64,000 bases of DNA from PALSA-129 sp050014595 (GCA_050014595.1 JBEKDA010000006.1:73182-137181); one strand, 5' to 3'. Positions 17,306 through 25,660 are shown, numbered from the stretch's first letter. Notes: a model not told the origin generated them from the letters alone. Program-made: numbers and translations.

Positions 17306-18322
17306 ATGTTCGATTGGAAACAGGATCCGCACAGGCGTTTTAACCCGCTGACCCGCGAATGGGTGCTGGTGTCGCCGCACCGCACGGCGCGGCCCTGGCA
17401 AGGACAGATGGAGGAAGCGGCAGCCGGCACGCAGCCGGACTACGATCCGCAATGCTATCTTTGCCCGGGGAATGCGCGGGCGGGCGGCGCGCGGAATCCC
17501 GCGTATACTTCGACATTTGTCTTCGATAACGATTTCGCCGCGCTCAAGCCCGATACGGCGCTGGCGCGGTTCGAACAGGACGGGCTGCTGGTGGCGGAAT
17601 CGGAGCCGGGGATTTGCCGGGTGGTCTGTTTCTCACCGCGCCACAACTTGACGATGCCCAACATGGAGCAGGCGGATCTGCGGCGCGTGGTGGATGTGTG
17701 GGTGGAGCAGTATAGCGAGTTGGGCGCGCGGCCGCTCATCAACTCCGTGCAGATCTTCGAGAACCGGGGCGCGATGATGGGGGCGAGCAACCCGCATCCG
17801 CATTGCCAGATCTGGTCGAATCACGCGGTGCCGAACGAAGTGGGCAAGGAGACGGCGGCGCAACAGGCCTGGCTGGGCCAACGGGGCGGCTGCCTGCTGT
17901 GCGACTACGCGAAGCTGGAGCGGGCCGGAGGCGAGCGCGTGGTGGAAGAGAACGGCAGTTTCCTGGTGGTGGTGCCGTTCTGGGCGGTGTGGCCGTTCGA
18001 GACGATGGTGATTGCGAAGCGCCACGCCAGCGGCATCGATGGGTTTACGGACGCGGAACGCGACGGTCTGGCGGATATTCTGAAGCGCACGACGTCGCGA
18101 TACGACCGGCTGTTCCGCGTTTCGTTTCCTTTTTCGATGGGGATTCACCAGCGGCCCACCGATGGCGGGGCGCACGCCGCATGGCACGTGCACGCGCATT
18201 TCTATCCGCCGCTGCTGCGTTCAGCGACGGTGCGAAAGTTCCTGGTGGGCTACGAAATGCTGGCGACGCCGCAGCGCGACATCACGGCGGAGGCGGCGGC
18301 TGAGCGGCTGCGGACGGCGTAG
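17306..18322 (+). CDS. galT: galactose-1-phosphate uridylyltransferase
   Basis: GalT transfers UMP from UDP-glucose to galactose-1-phosphate in the Leloir pathway. The 338-residue protein has the HIT-superfamily active-site motif SNPHPHCQIW at about residue 160, with the nucleophilic His between two others. Zinc-site cysteines are visible in CYLCPGNAR near 51 and CLLCDY near 199, and the C-terminal HVHAHFYPP motif is present. Length is typical (about 340). No galK or galE is adjacent, so this copy is not in a complete gal operon. It starts 77 bases from the divergent receptor gene. Confidence 0.95.
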   Translation: MFDWKQDPHRRFNPLTREWVLVSPHRTARPWQGQMEEAAAGTQPDYDPQCYLCPGNARAGGARNPAYTSTFVFDNDFAALKPDTALARFEQDGLLVAESEPGICRVVCFSPRHNLTMPNMEQADLRRVVDVWVEQYSELGARPLINSVQIFENRGAMMGASNPHPHCQIWSNHAVPNEVGKETAAQQAWLGQRGGCLLCDYAKLERAGGERVVEENGSFLVVVPFWAVWPFETMVIAKRHASGIDGFTDAERDGLADILKRTTSRYDRLFRVSFPFSMGIHQRPTDGGAHAAWHVHAHFYPPLLRSATVRKFLVGYEMLATPQRDITAEAAAERLRTA

Positions 18323-18384
18323 CCGGCCCGGTGACGAGAGCTGCCGCTGCGGTTCTCGAAGAAGCGGTGACGTCAAGCCGATTT

Positions 18385-18440
18385 GCGTTGCCGGACCGCT
18401 TGCTGGCGCGCGCGGCTCCGATTGTTCCGGTCCGTGCCGC
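18385..18440. repeat. GC-rich hairpin repeat with CGGACCG/CGGTCCG arms
   Basis: Perfect 7-base arms CGGACCG (18392-18398) and CGGTCCG (18428-18434) enclose CTTGCTGGCGCGCGCGGCTC, a word of the same style as the other dispersed repeats here. It overlaps the proposed -35 box of the kinase promoter, so it may be part of that control region or simply adjacent. Confidence 0.45.
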
Positions 18441-18450
18441 ACGCTACAAT
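18422..18450 (+). promoter_or_regulatory. candidate sigma-70-type promoter of the kinase operon
   Basis: TTGTTC (18422-18427) and TACAAT (18445-18450) are separated by 17 bases, close to the sigma-70 consensus. This would start transcription near 18457, about 19 bases before the kinase ATG. It is a pattern match only. Confidence 0.4.
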
Positions 18451-18475
18451 CAATTTCGGACTATAGGTACCTAAT

Positions 18476-20059
18476 ATGCCGAGGCGCCTCGCCCGGAAGC
18501 TGATGCTCTCGATCACCGTTATCGTGATCATCGTGGCGGCGGTTTCCGGGTTGGTTAACGTCAAAACCGAGGAGCAGCAACTGCTGCACACGATGATCCT
18601 GGGGGCGGAACAGCTCTCCAAGGGAATCACCAGCGCCACCTGGCACGCCATGCTCGACGACCATCGGGAGGCGGCCTACGAGGTCATGCAGACGATTGCC
18701 TTGAAGCAGGGCATCGACCGCATCCGCATGTTCAACAGCGCGGGGCACGCCACGTTTTCGACGGGCCAGGAAGCACGGCTGGACACCATGGATCCGAAGC
18801 GGTTGGATGCGCCGGACCGGGTCAACATATACCGCGGCGCGGACGGCGGGCGGCGGCTGGATATGCGTACGCCGATTTACAACGAGCGGTCGTGCAGCCA
18901 GGCGGAATGCCACGCGCACCCGGCGGGGGTGAGGGTGCTGGGAGTGCTGGATCTGGCGTTGAGCCTGGAAAGCGTGGATCACGAGGTGTCCGGCATGAAG
19001 TTCCGGGTGCTGCTGGTGACGGGCGTCGAGATCACGCTGATCAGCCTATTCATTATCTTCTTCACGCGCCGTTTTCTGAGCCGTCCGATCGAAGAACTGA
19101 TCGAAGGCACCAAGGCGGTGAGCCAGATGGAGCTGGATAAACCGATTGAGGTTTCGAGCAGCAGCGAGGAATTGGATGAGCTGGCGCGGTCGTTCGACGT
19201 GATGCGGGACCGGTTACGGACGGCGCTGGGAGAGATCAACCAGTTCACCCAGAACCTGGAAAGCAAAGTGGAAGACCGGACGCAGCAGCTCAAAGCGGCG
19301 CACCAGAAATTGCTGCATACCGACCGGCTGGCCTCGTTGGGACAGCTTTCGGCGAGCGTGGCGCACGAAATTAATAATCCGATCGCGGGCGTGCTGAACC
19401 TCTCGATGCTGCTGCAGCGGATGTTGAAGGACGATGGCATTCCGGCGGGGCGGATCGAAGAATTCCGGAAGTATTTGACGCAGGTGACCAACGAGACGGC
19501 GCGGGTGGGACGGATTGTGTCGGACCTGCTGGCGTTTTCGCGGCGGTCGAAACCGCAGCGGGCGCCGGGCGATGTCAACAAGATCGTGAAGATGACACTC
19601 TCGCTGATCCAACACAAGATGAAGCTGAGCAACGTGGAGGTGGAGACGCACCTGGCGGAAGCCCTGCCGCTGGTCGCGTGCGACCAGTCGCAGATGCAAC
19701 AGGTGGCGTTAAACCTATTGATGAACGCGGCTGAGGCGACGCAAGGGAAGACCGAGCGGCGGGTGAAGGTTTCGACCAATTCGGGCGACGGCATGGTGCG
19801 GCTGGTGGTGACGGACAACGGCGAGGGAATTCCACCGGAGAATCTGGCCAAGATCTTTCATCCGTTTTTCACGACCAAGCCGGAAGGCAAGGGCGTGGGG
19901 CTGGGACTGGCGGTGACGTATGGGATCATCGAGGCGCACGGCGGCGATGTCGAGGTGGTGAGCAAGGTGGGTGAAGGAACCACGTTCACGATCTCGCTGC
20001 CGCTCGAGCCTCCGCAGCGCGCCGAGTTGCCGCTTCCGGAGCTGGCGCGGAAGGAATGA
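18476..20059 (+). CDS. membrane sensor histidine kinase with CX4CH motif in the sensor domain
   Basis: The 527-residue kinase has a transmembrane segment at about 10-27, a periplasmic sensor domain (about 28-172), a second transmembrane segment at about 176-197, and a HAMP domain (about 198-252, RFLSRPIEELIEGTKAVS). A coiled linker leads to HisKA with LGQLSASVAHEINNPIAGVL (His near 301) and HATPase_c with N, G1 and G2 boxes (LLMNAAEAT, VVTDNGEGI, GKGVGLGLAVTYGI). The sensor contains RSCSQAECHAHPAGVRVLG, a CxxxxCH arrangement of the kind that can bind haem c in bacterial sensors. The stop overlaps the archaemetzincin start as ATGA; the response regulator follows. Confidence 0.9.
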   Translation: MPRRLARKLMLSITVIVIIVAAVSGLVNVKTEEQQLLHTMILGAEQLSKGITSATWHAMLDDHREAAYEVMQTIALKQGIDRIRMFNSAGHATFSTGQEARLDTMDPKRLDAPDRVNIYRGADGGRRLDMRTPIYNERSCSQAECHAHPAGVRVLGVLDLALSLESVDHEVSGMKFRVLLVTGVEITLISLFIIFFTRRFLSRPIEELIEGTKAVSQMELDKPIEVSSSSEELDELARSFDVMRDRLRTALGEINQFTQNLESKVEDRTQQLKAAHQKLLHTDRLASLGQLSASVAHEINNPIAGVLNLSMLLQRMLKDDGIPAGRIEEFRKYLTQVTNETARVGRIVSDLLAFSRRSKPQRAPGDVNKIVKMTLSLIQHKMKLSNVEVETHLAEALPLVACDQSQMQQVALNLLMNAAEATQGKTERRVKVSTNSGDGMVRLVVTDNGEGIPPENLAKIFHPFFTTKPEGKGVGLGLAVTYGIIEAHGGDVEVVSKVGEGTTFTISLPLEPPQRAELPLPELARKE

Positions 20060-20589
20060 AGTACCTGTACGTGGGAGCGACGCCCGAAGTGGAGCGCCAG
20101 GCATACGGCGCGGTGCGCGACCGCGTGGCGAGCGAGTTCGGCGTGGCGGTGCGGGAGATGGAGCTTGGGGCGGTGGAGTTCGCCTACGACCGGGAGCGCG
20201 GGCAGCACGGGTCCATTGCCTTGCTGGAAATCTTGGCGCGGGTTTGCCCGCCGGATGCGCTGAAGCTGCTGGCGGTGACCGAGCGTGATTTGTACATCCC
20301 GGTGTTGACGTTCGTGTTCGGGCACGCGCAACTGAGCGGACGGGTAGCGGTGATTTCGCTGGCGCGGTTGCGGCAGGAGTTTTACGGCCTGGCGCCCAAC
20401 CGGGAGATTTTTCTGGAGCGGGCCTCGAAAGAGGCGCTCCACGAGACCGGCCACATGTTCGGGCTGGTGCATTGCGGCGACCGGAATTGCGCGATGTCGC
20501 TTTCCACGAACGTGCGGCAGATCGATTCGAAGCGTTGCGAGTTTTGCGCGCCCTGCGGGGCGCGGTTGCGGCGCGGAGCAAGGGAGTAA
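20056..20589 (+). CDS. archaemetzincin-family metalloprotease
   Basis: This 177-residue protein carries the full archaemetzincin zinc motif. HETGHMFGLVHCG provides the three His ligands and catalytic Glu, followed by RNCAMS and the distal CEFCAPC cysteines, matching the HExxHxxGxxHC-x4-CxM-x17-CxxC signature. Length fits bacterial members (about 175-190). No signal peptide is visible, so it is probably cytoplasmic. Its start overlaps the kinase stop by 4 bases, and the response regulator begins 5 bases after its stop, so all three are translated from one message. The substrates of archaemetzincins are mostly unknown. Confidence 0.92.
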   Translation: MKYLYVGATPEVERQAYGAVRDRVASEFGVAVREMELGAVEFAYDRERGQHGSIALLEILARVCPPDALKLLAVTERDLYIPVLTFVFGHAQLSGRVAVISLARLRQEFYGLAPNREIFLERASKEALHETGHMFGLVHCGDRNCAMSLSTNVRQIDSKRCEFCAPCGARLRRGARE

Positions 20590-20594
20590 GGGTT

Positions 20595-21950
20595 ATGAAG
20601 ACGCACTGGCAGATTCTGGTGGTGGACGACGAAGAGGTGATGTGCGAATCGCTGGCGGCCTGGCTGCGCGAGGACGGCTATTCGGTGGACACGGCGTCGT
20701 CGGGGCGGGAAGGGGTGGAGAAAGCGCGGGCGCGCGACTACGCCATCTATTTCGTGGATTTGAAGATGCCGGGCGGGATGGACGGGATCGAGACCATGAT
20801 GCAGGTGCGGCGGCTGCACCCGGAGGCGTCGATCATCATTATCACGGCGTATGCGACGGTGGACACGGCGATCACGGCGATGAAGGAAGGGGCGCAGGAG
20901 TACATCGTAAAGCCGTGCAACCCGGAGGAAATTTCGCTGCTGGTAAATCGGATTATCAAGGTGAAAAACCTGCAGCGCGAGAACACCATTCTGCGGAAGA
21001 AGCTGTCGCGGCAGTACGTGGTGGGCGATGTCGTCAGCAAGAACGCGAAGATGGGCGACATTCTGAAGCTGTGCCACGAGATCGCGGGGTTGCGCAGCAC
21101 GGTGCTGATCCAGGGCGAGAGCGGAACGGGCAAGGAGATGATCGCCCGGGTGATTCACCATTCGGGCGACCGGGCGGCGAAGCCGTTTGTGGCGGTATCG
21201 TGCGCGGCGCTGGCGGAAACCCTGCTGGAATCGGAATTGTTCGGGCACGAAAAGGGATCTTTCACGGGGGCGAGCGAGCGGAAACAAGGCAAGTTCGAGA
21301 TGGCCGACGGCGGCACGATTTTCCTGGATGAAATCGGGGACATCTCGCCGAAGCTCCAGGTGGATTTGCTGAGAGTGTTGCAGGAGCGGAGTTTTTACCG
21401 GGTGGGCGGGTCGGAGGAAGTGCGGGTGGATGCGCGGGTAGTGGCGGCGACGCACGTGAACCTGCAGCAGGCGGTGACGGAAGGAAAGTTCCGCGAGGAC
21501 TTGTTCTACCGGCTGAACGTCATCGAGATCCGGATTCCGCCGCTGCGCGACCGGCGGGAGGATATTCCGCTGCTGGCGCATCATTTTCTGGAGCGGCTGG
21601 CGCACGAGATGGGCAAGGATATTACCGAGATCTCCGAAGGCGGCTTGAAGCTGCTGATGGATTACAACTGGCCGGGTAATGTTCGGGAACTGGAAAATGC
21701 GGTGGAGCGGGCGCTGGTGACGAGCCGCGGGCAGGTGCTGACGGAAGAAGACTTTTCGTTCCTGGCGACCACCGGGGCGGCGAAAACTTGGACGGCGCCG
21801 GTCGGGATGACGCTGCAGGATATGGAAAAGCTGTTGATTGTGGCGACGCTTGAGCGGACCGACGGGAATATCAAGGAATCGGCATCGGTGCTGGGGATCG
21901 ACCGCTCGACGTTGTACGAGAAGATCAAGCGGTACGAGATTCCCCGCTAG
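20595..21950 (+). CDS. sigma-54-dependent response regulator (NtrC type)
   Basis: The 451-residue regulator has a receiver domain (residues about 5-118; acidic pocket VVDDEE, phosphoacceptor Asp in YFVDLKMPGGMDG, Lys in YIVKPC). An AAA+ domain follows (about 140-370; Walker A GESGTGKE, the sigma-54 contact loop GSFTGA, Walker B GGTIFLDEIGD, and LFYRLNV). The C-terminal Fis-type helix-turn-helix is SASVLGIDRSTLYEKIKRY. I chose the ATG at 20595, preceded by GGGAG, because upstream codons overlap the archaemetzincin. It is the likely partner of the kinase two genes upstream and should activate sigma-54 promoters. Its targets are not evident here. Confidence 0.95.
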   Translation: MKTHWQILVVDDEEVMCESLAAWLREDGYSVDTASSGREGVEKARARDYAIYFVDLKMPGGMDGIETMMQVRRLHPEASIIIITAYATVDTAITAMKEGAQEYIVKPCNPEEISLLVNRIIKVKNLQRENTILRKKLSRQYVVGDVVSKNAKMGDILKLCHEIAGLRSTVLIQGESGTGKEMIARVIHHSGDRAAKPFVAVSCAALAETLLESELFGHEKGSFTGASERKQGKFEMADGGTIFLDEIGDISPKLQVDLLRVLQERSFYRVGGSEEVRVDARVVAATHVNLQQAVTEGKFREDLFYRLNVIEIRIPPLRDRREDIPLLAHHFLERLAHEMGKDITEISEGGLKLLMDYNWPGNVRELENAVERALVTSRGQVLTEEDFSFLATTGAAKTWTAPVGMTLQDMEKLLIVATLERTDGNIKESASVLGIDRSTLYEKIKRYEIPR

Positions 21951-21960
21951 ACTTCTTGGG

Positions 21961-22001
21961 TATAATTAGGACTTAAAGAGTTATTACTCTAATTTAGGAG
22001 G
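21961..22001 (+). promoter_or_regulatory. peroxiredoxin promoter, inverted repeat and ribosome-binding site
   Basis: A perfect -10 box TATAAT lies at 21961-21966 with no good -35. It is followed by the dyad AGAGT-TATT-ACTCT (21977-21990), right after the expected transcription start, and a strong AGGAGG (21996-22001) six bases from the ATG. The dyad could be an operator for a redox-responsive repressor or a 5' mRNA hairpin. Confidence 0.5.
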
Positions 22002-22007
22002 AATCAC

Positions 22008-22550
22008 ATGTTAGGCGTCGGCGAGCAATTCCCCAGTTTCTCCGTGGCAGCGACCGTGAGCCTGGAACAGGGCAAGACCTTCCGTACGATCACGGAGAAA
22101 GATTACCCGGGTCAATGGAAGGTCTATTTCTTTTGGCCCAAGGACTTCACGTTCGTGTGTCCGACCGAGATTTCTGCCTTCGGCGCGTTGGAGGGTGAAT
22201 TCCGGGAGCGCAACACGCGGTTGTTGGGCGGCAGCACGGATTCGGAGTTCGTGCACCTGGCCTGGAGGCAGCACCACCCGGATTTGCGGAATCTGCCGAT
22301 CCCGATGCTGGCGGACATCAAGCGGGATCTGTGCGGGATGCTGGGGATTCTGGATCCGAAAGAGGGGGTTGCGCAGCGTGCGACGTTTATTGTGGACCCG
22401 CAGAACGTGATCCGGTTCGTTTCGGTGAACGATCTTTCGGTGGGCCGCAATCCGCAGGAAGTGCTGCGCGTGCTGGATGCGTTACAGACCGGGGCGTTGA
22501 CGCCGTGTAACTGGTCGCCCGGGCAGAAGGTGCTGACGCCGGCGGTGTAG
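22008..22550 (+). CDS. 2-Cys peroxiredoxin, AhpC type
   Basis: The 180-residue peroxiredoxin reduces peroxides with a reactive cysteine. The peroxidatic Cys is in DFTFVCPTEI at about residue 48. The resolving Cys is in LTPCNWSPG near 166, in the AhpC position. The conserved Arg lies in AQRATFIVDP near 122. Length is typical of AhpC (about 185). No ahpF or ahpD partner is adjacent; a thioredoxin reductase gene lies about 2 kb downstream on the other strand and could supply reducing power. It has its own -10 box, a dyad and an ideal Shine-Dalgarno sequence, suggesting strong regulated expression. Confidence 0.94.
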   Translation: MLGVGEQFPSFSVAATVSLEQGKTFRTITEKDYPGQWKVYFFWPKDFTFVCPTEISAFGALEGEFRERNTRLLGGSTDSEFVHLAWRQHHPDLRNLPIPMLADIKRDLCGMLGILDPKEGVAQRATFIVDPQNVIRFVSVNDLSVGRNPQEVLRVLDALQTGALTPCNWSPGQKVLTPAV

Positions 22551-22584
22551 GGTTGCGGATAGCCGGTGCGGGCGTGACGTGTAC

Positions 22585-22649
22585 ACACAGAACCCCTCCC
22601 CCACGGTCGCGGCTCGCATAGCCGCGGCTTCCATCTCGCATAGTTGCGG
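22585..22649. repeat. dispersed intergenic repeat (CCCACGGTCGCGGCTCG type)
   Basis: CTCCCCCACGGTCGCGGCTCG is followed by GCGGCT-CGCAT-AGCCGC, a perfect hairpin, and then a degenerate second CTCGCATAGTTGCGGCT unit. It matches the element near 13.08 kb. It lies between the convergent peroxiredoxin and transglycosylase genes, where it could also aid termination. Confidence 0.55.
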
Positions 22650-23306
22650 CTAATAGGCGGGTGGGGTCGCGGGGTCGGCCTTGTAGGCTTTCTCAATCCG
22701 GTAGATGTAATTAATGGTCTCCCGGTATGGAGGGATGCCGTTGTACTTGTCGACCACGGCGGGACCGGCGTTATAGGCGGCCAGGGCGTGCCGGAGGCCT
22801 CCGTGATACTTGTCGAGGAGATCGCGGAGATAGCGGGCGGCAGCGTCGACGTTCTGGGCGGGATCGTAGGGGTCGGCGCCGAGGTCCTGGGCGGTCGCGG
22901 GCATCAACTGCATGAGGCCGATGGCTCCTTTGGGAGACACGGCTTGCGGCTGCAAGTCGGATTCGGCGCGCATGATACTGCGGAGCAGGACGCGGGGCAG
23001 GCCGTACTTATCGGCGGCGGCATCGGCTAGTTCGAGGGGCGAAGGCAGGCGCGGAATTGGCACGACGACGGGCGGCGCGGCGGGAGGAACTTCGACTACC
23101 GGGGTGGGCGCGGGTTCTTCGGGTTCGAACGCGCGAATCTCGGCGGTGTCCAATTCCGTGAAACCAGGGCCGTCATAGAGGCGGACGCGGGCGCCATCGA
23201 TCTCATGGCGATCGACATGCAGCCGCGCGCCGCTGGCGAGTATGGCATACTCACCGGCGAAAGCCGTGGCCGCGGTCCCAAGCAGCAAGAATCCCAATAA
23301 GCGCAT
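22650..23306 (-). CDS. lytic transglycosylase (SLT domain), exported
   Basis: The 218-residue product has a signal peptide (about residues 1-17, ending TAFAGE), a short beta-rich N-terminal region (YAILASGARLHVDRHEIDG), a Pro/Val-rich linker at about 65-85, and a C-terminal SLT domain. The catalytic Glu is in LLRSIMRAESDLQPQAVSP, followed by KGAIGLMQLMPATAQDLG and the ALAAYNAGPAVVDKYNGIP motif. Such enzymes cleave peptidoglycan to 1,6-anhydro products. Length is normal for a small periplasmic transglycosylase. It lies 51 bases from the TIGR03435 gene stop and is transcribed in the same direction. Confidence 0.92.
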   Translation of the reverse strand: MRLLGFLLLGTAATAFAGEYAILASGARLHVDRHEIDGARVRLYDGPGFTELDTAEIRAFEPEEPAPTPVVEVPPAAPPVVVPIPRLPSPLELADAAADKYGLPRVLLRSIMRAESDLQPQAVSPKGAIGLMQLMPATAQDLGADPYDPAQNVDAAARYLRDLLDKYHGGLRHALAAYNAGPAVVDKYNGIPPYRETINYIYRIEKAYKADPATPPAY

Positions 23307-23357
23307 CGAACCTGTATACTATTTTGACGCAGTTCGGGGGCAAAGCGTGCAGGGGTG

Positions 23358-24206
23358 TTAATTTTCGGTGGGCACTTTCTCGGCGTGATCGATCACCAAA
23401 ACGTCGATGGTGCCTTTCTTTGCTTCCAGTTTGAGCCCGAGCTGCGACTGCACCGCACCGATTAGGGTGGGACCACCGGCGGGATCGGACGCAGGCCCAA
23501 CTCCGCCATCGGACGAGGCAGCCGCGCCCCAGGGCAGACCCCGGTCCGAAGGCTCCTGAACGAAATTCAAGACGATGTCGTAGGTTGCGGTGAGTCCGGT
23601 GGCGTCGAAAACCGGCTGGCGCAAACGGATCGTCAGATACGCGGCCAGCTCTTCCATGGTCTGCTTTGCCGTATGACGGACGCGGCCGCCCTCCTCCAGG
23701 TATTCTCCGATGACGTCTCTATCTTCGGACGGCGGTTCCGTCGTGGTTTCCTTGCACTTCGGCCCGCCTTTCGCGACTTTCAGCTCATAGACGGGCACCT
23801 CTTTCTTGTCGAAGTGCACGGTCATTTTGAAGCGCTCCGCCAGCAGATTCTGTTGCATGAACCGGAACTGCTCGGCGGTGGACCCGGCCGGGATGCGCGC
23901 CGCGATGTCATAGTAGGTGAGGCCCATCCAGGCCGGAAGCGTGAGCTGGTAGGGTTTGAGATGGTACGCCGAGACCACCAACTGGCGGAGGCTGGTGGCG
24001 TTGCACCAAAAGCGGCCCGGAGCGGAACTACCGGGGCCCCCGAAGCATCCATACCGGATCTCCGGGCCTCCCGGAACCATGCGAGGGAACTCTGCCAGAG
24101 GTTTGACGGAGGCCACCTCAAAGCTGGGATGCCCGCCCACGGTCTGGCCGAGAGCCGCGGAGCAAGCGAGAATCCACAGACAGGTCTGACGAAGACCAGG
24201 TCTCAT
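23358..24206 (-). CDS. TIGR03435 family protein (acidobacterial)
   Basis: The 282-residue protein has a signal peptide (about residues 1-20) and the features of TIGR03435, a paralogous family expanded in Solibacter-like Acidobacteriota. It starts with PSFEVASVKP, has a middle ATSLRQLVVSAYHL and ERFKMTVHFDKKEVPVYELKVAKGGPK, and ends with LGLKLEAKKGTIDVLVIDHAEKVPTEN. The function is unknown. Members often sit near BlaR-like sensors, but none is seen here. This family is the strongest taxonomic hint in the window. It lies 35 bases downstream of ridA on the same strand and may be co-transcribed. Confidence 0.93.
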   Translation of the reverse strand: MRPGLRQTCLWILACSAALGQTVGGHPSFEVASVKPLAEFPRMVPGGPEIRYGCFGGPGSSAPGRFWCNATSLRQLVVSAYHLKPYQLTLPAWMGLTYYDIAARIPAGSTAEQFRFMQQNLLAERFKMTVHFDKKEVPVYELKVAKGGPKCKETTTEPPSEDRDVIGEYLEEGGRVRHTAKQTMEELAAYLTIRLRQPVFDATGLTATYDIVLNFVQEPSDRGLPWGAAASSDGGVGPASDPAGGPTLIGAVQSQLGLKLEAKKGTIDVLVIDHAEKVPTEN

Positions 24207-24241
24207 GGCACCGACCTCACTTATAACAATAGCGCGCGGCG

Positions 24242-24628
24242 CTACTTCGGCTGATACGCCACGGCGTCGATTTCGATTTTGCAGCCGGGCAGCGGCAGCG
24301 CGAGCACCCCGATGCAGGTGCGGGCCGGCTTGATCTCACCGAAGAATTCGATGTAGACCTCATTCATGGCGGCGAAATCCTTGACGTCGGTGAGGAACAC
24401 ACCGCAGCGGACCACGTCGGCCATGGAGGCGCCGCAGCCTTCCAGGATGCGGCGGATATTGTTGAGCACTTGCCGGGTTTCCGCTTTGATGTCGCCGACG
24501 ACGGCCTGGTTGGTGGCGGGGTCGACGGGAACCTGGCCGGAAACGTAGATGAAATCCCCGGCGCGGACGGCCGGAGAATAGGGGCCGCGGGGCGCGGCGA
24601 TACCGGGAGGGTAAATGCGTTCGATCAT
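24242..24628 (-). CDS. ridA: RidA-family reactive enamine/imine deaminase
   Basis: RidA proteins hydrolyse reactive enamines and imines produced by PLP enzymes. The 128-residue product shows the family pattern: APRGPYSPAVRAGDFIYVSGQVPVDP near the N-terminus, VLNNIRRILEGCGASMADVV in the middle, and the C-terminal PARTCIGVLALPLPGCKIEIDAVAY with the conserved Arg. Length is typical (about 128). It starts 3 bases after the trxB stop, so the two are co-transcribed. Confidence 0.93.
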   Translation of the reverse strand: MIERIYPPGIAAPRGPYSPAVRAGDFIYVSGQVPVDPATNQAVVGDIKAETRQVLNNIRRILEGCGASMADVVRCGVFLTDVKDFAAMNEVYIEFFGEIKPARTCIGVLALPLPGCKIEIDAVAYQPK

Positions 24629-24631
24629 GGG

Positions 24632-25555
24632 TCAGTGTCCTTCCGCTTCGAGGAAACGTTCCGCTTCGATGGCGGCCATGCAGCCGGCGCCGGAGGCGGT
24701 GATGGCCTGCCGGTAAGTTCTGTCCTGCACGTCGCCGGCGTGGAAGACACCGGCGATGTTGGTGCGCGCGCCACCTTTGGAAATGATGTAGCCATCGGCA
24801 TCGGTTTCGATCTGGCCCTTGAAAACTTTGGTATTGGGGATATGGCCGATGGCGAGGAAGAAGCCGTCGACATCCTGCTGCCAGGCTTCGCCGGTTTTGA
24901 CATTGCGGAGGCGCACGGAGGTGACAAGCTGCTGCGCGGGGTCGAGGATTTCGTCGACGACGGTATTGAGGAGAAACTTGATCTTGGGATTGGCGCGGGC
25001 GCGGTCGAGCATGATCTTGGAGGCGCGGAACTCTTCGCGGCGGTGCACCAGGGTGACCTCGCTGCCGAAGCGGGAGAGGAAGTTGGCTTCCTCCATGGCG
25101 GAATCGCCGCCGCCGATGACCATGATTTTGCGGTTGCGATAGAAGAAGCCGTCGCAGGTGGCACAGGAACTGACGCCGTGGCCGATCAACTTTTGTTCGG
25201 ACTCGAGGCCCAGCCAGCGGGCGGATGCGCCGGAGGCGACGATCAGGGTGCGGGTTTCGATCCACTCGCCCTCCACGTTGATGCGGAAGGGGCGGCGGGA
25301 GAGATCGGTATCGATGACCGAACCGTGGAGGTATTCGGCGCCGAAGTGCTCCGCCTGTTTCTTCATGTTTTCCACCAGGTCGGGGCCATTGATGCCCTCG
25401 GGGAAGCCGGGGAAATTCTCCACCAGGGTGGTGAGGGAAAGCTGGCCGCCGGCTTCGTGACCGCTCACTACCAGCGGTTTCAGATTGGCGCGAGCGGAAT
25501 AGATAGCCGCGGTGTTGCCGGCGCAGCCTGAGCCGATAATGACGACGTTGCGCAT
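24632..25555 (-). CDS. trxB: thioredoxin-disulfide reductase
   Basis: TrxB is a 307-residue flavoenzyme that reduces thioredoxin with NADPH. It shows the N-terminal FAD motif NVVIIGSGCAGNTAAIYSAR, the redox-active disulfide SSCATCDGFFYRN near 137, the NADPH motif VIGGGDSAMEEA near 155, and the C-terminal FAD motif GVFHAGDVQD. Length is typical (about 310). The first FAD loop reads GSGCAG rather than the usual GSGPAG. It is followed after 3 bases by ridA. It may also serve the AhpC-type peroxiredoxin, which lacks AhpF here; that link is inference. Confidence 0.95.
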   Translation of the reverse strand: MRNVVIIGSGCAGNTAAIYSARANLKPLVVSGHEAGGQLSLTTLVENFPGFPEGINGPDLVENMKKQAEHFGAEYLHGSVIDTDLSRRPFRINVEGEWIETRTLIVASGASARWLGLESEQKLIGHGVSSCATCDGFFYRNRKIMVIGGGDSAMEEANFLSRFGSEVTLVHRREEFRASKIMLDRARANPKIKFLLNTVVDEILDPAQQLVTSVRLRNVKTGEAWQQDVDGFFLAIGHIPNTKVFKGQIETDADGYIISKGGARTNIAGVFHAGDVQDRTYRQAITASGAGCMAAIEAERFLEAEGH

Positions 25556-25660
25556 GAGAAAAAATCAGGGTAGCACGGGGCGAGGGACGATCCATCTACA
25601 GAGAAAGCTGCGTTTCAACGCGGAGGCGCCGAGGCACGGAGAAAAGGCATATTCGGCGGT

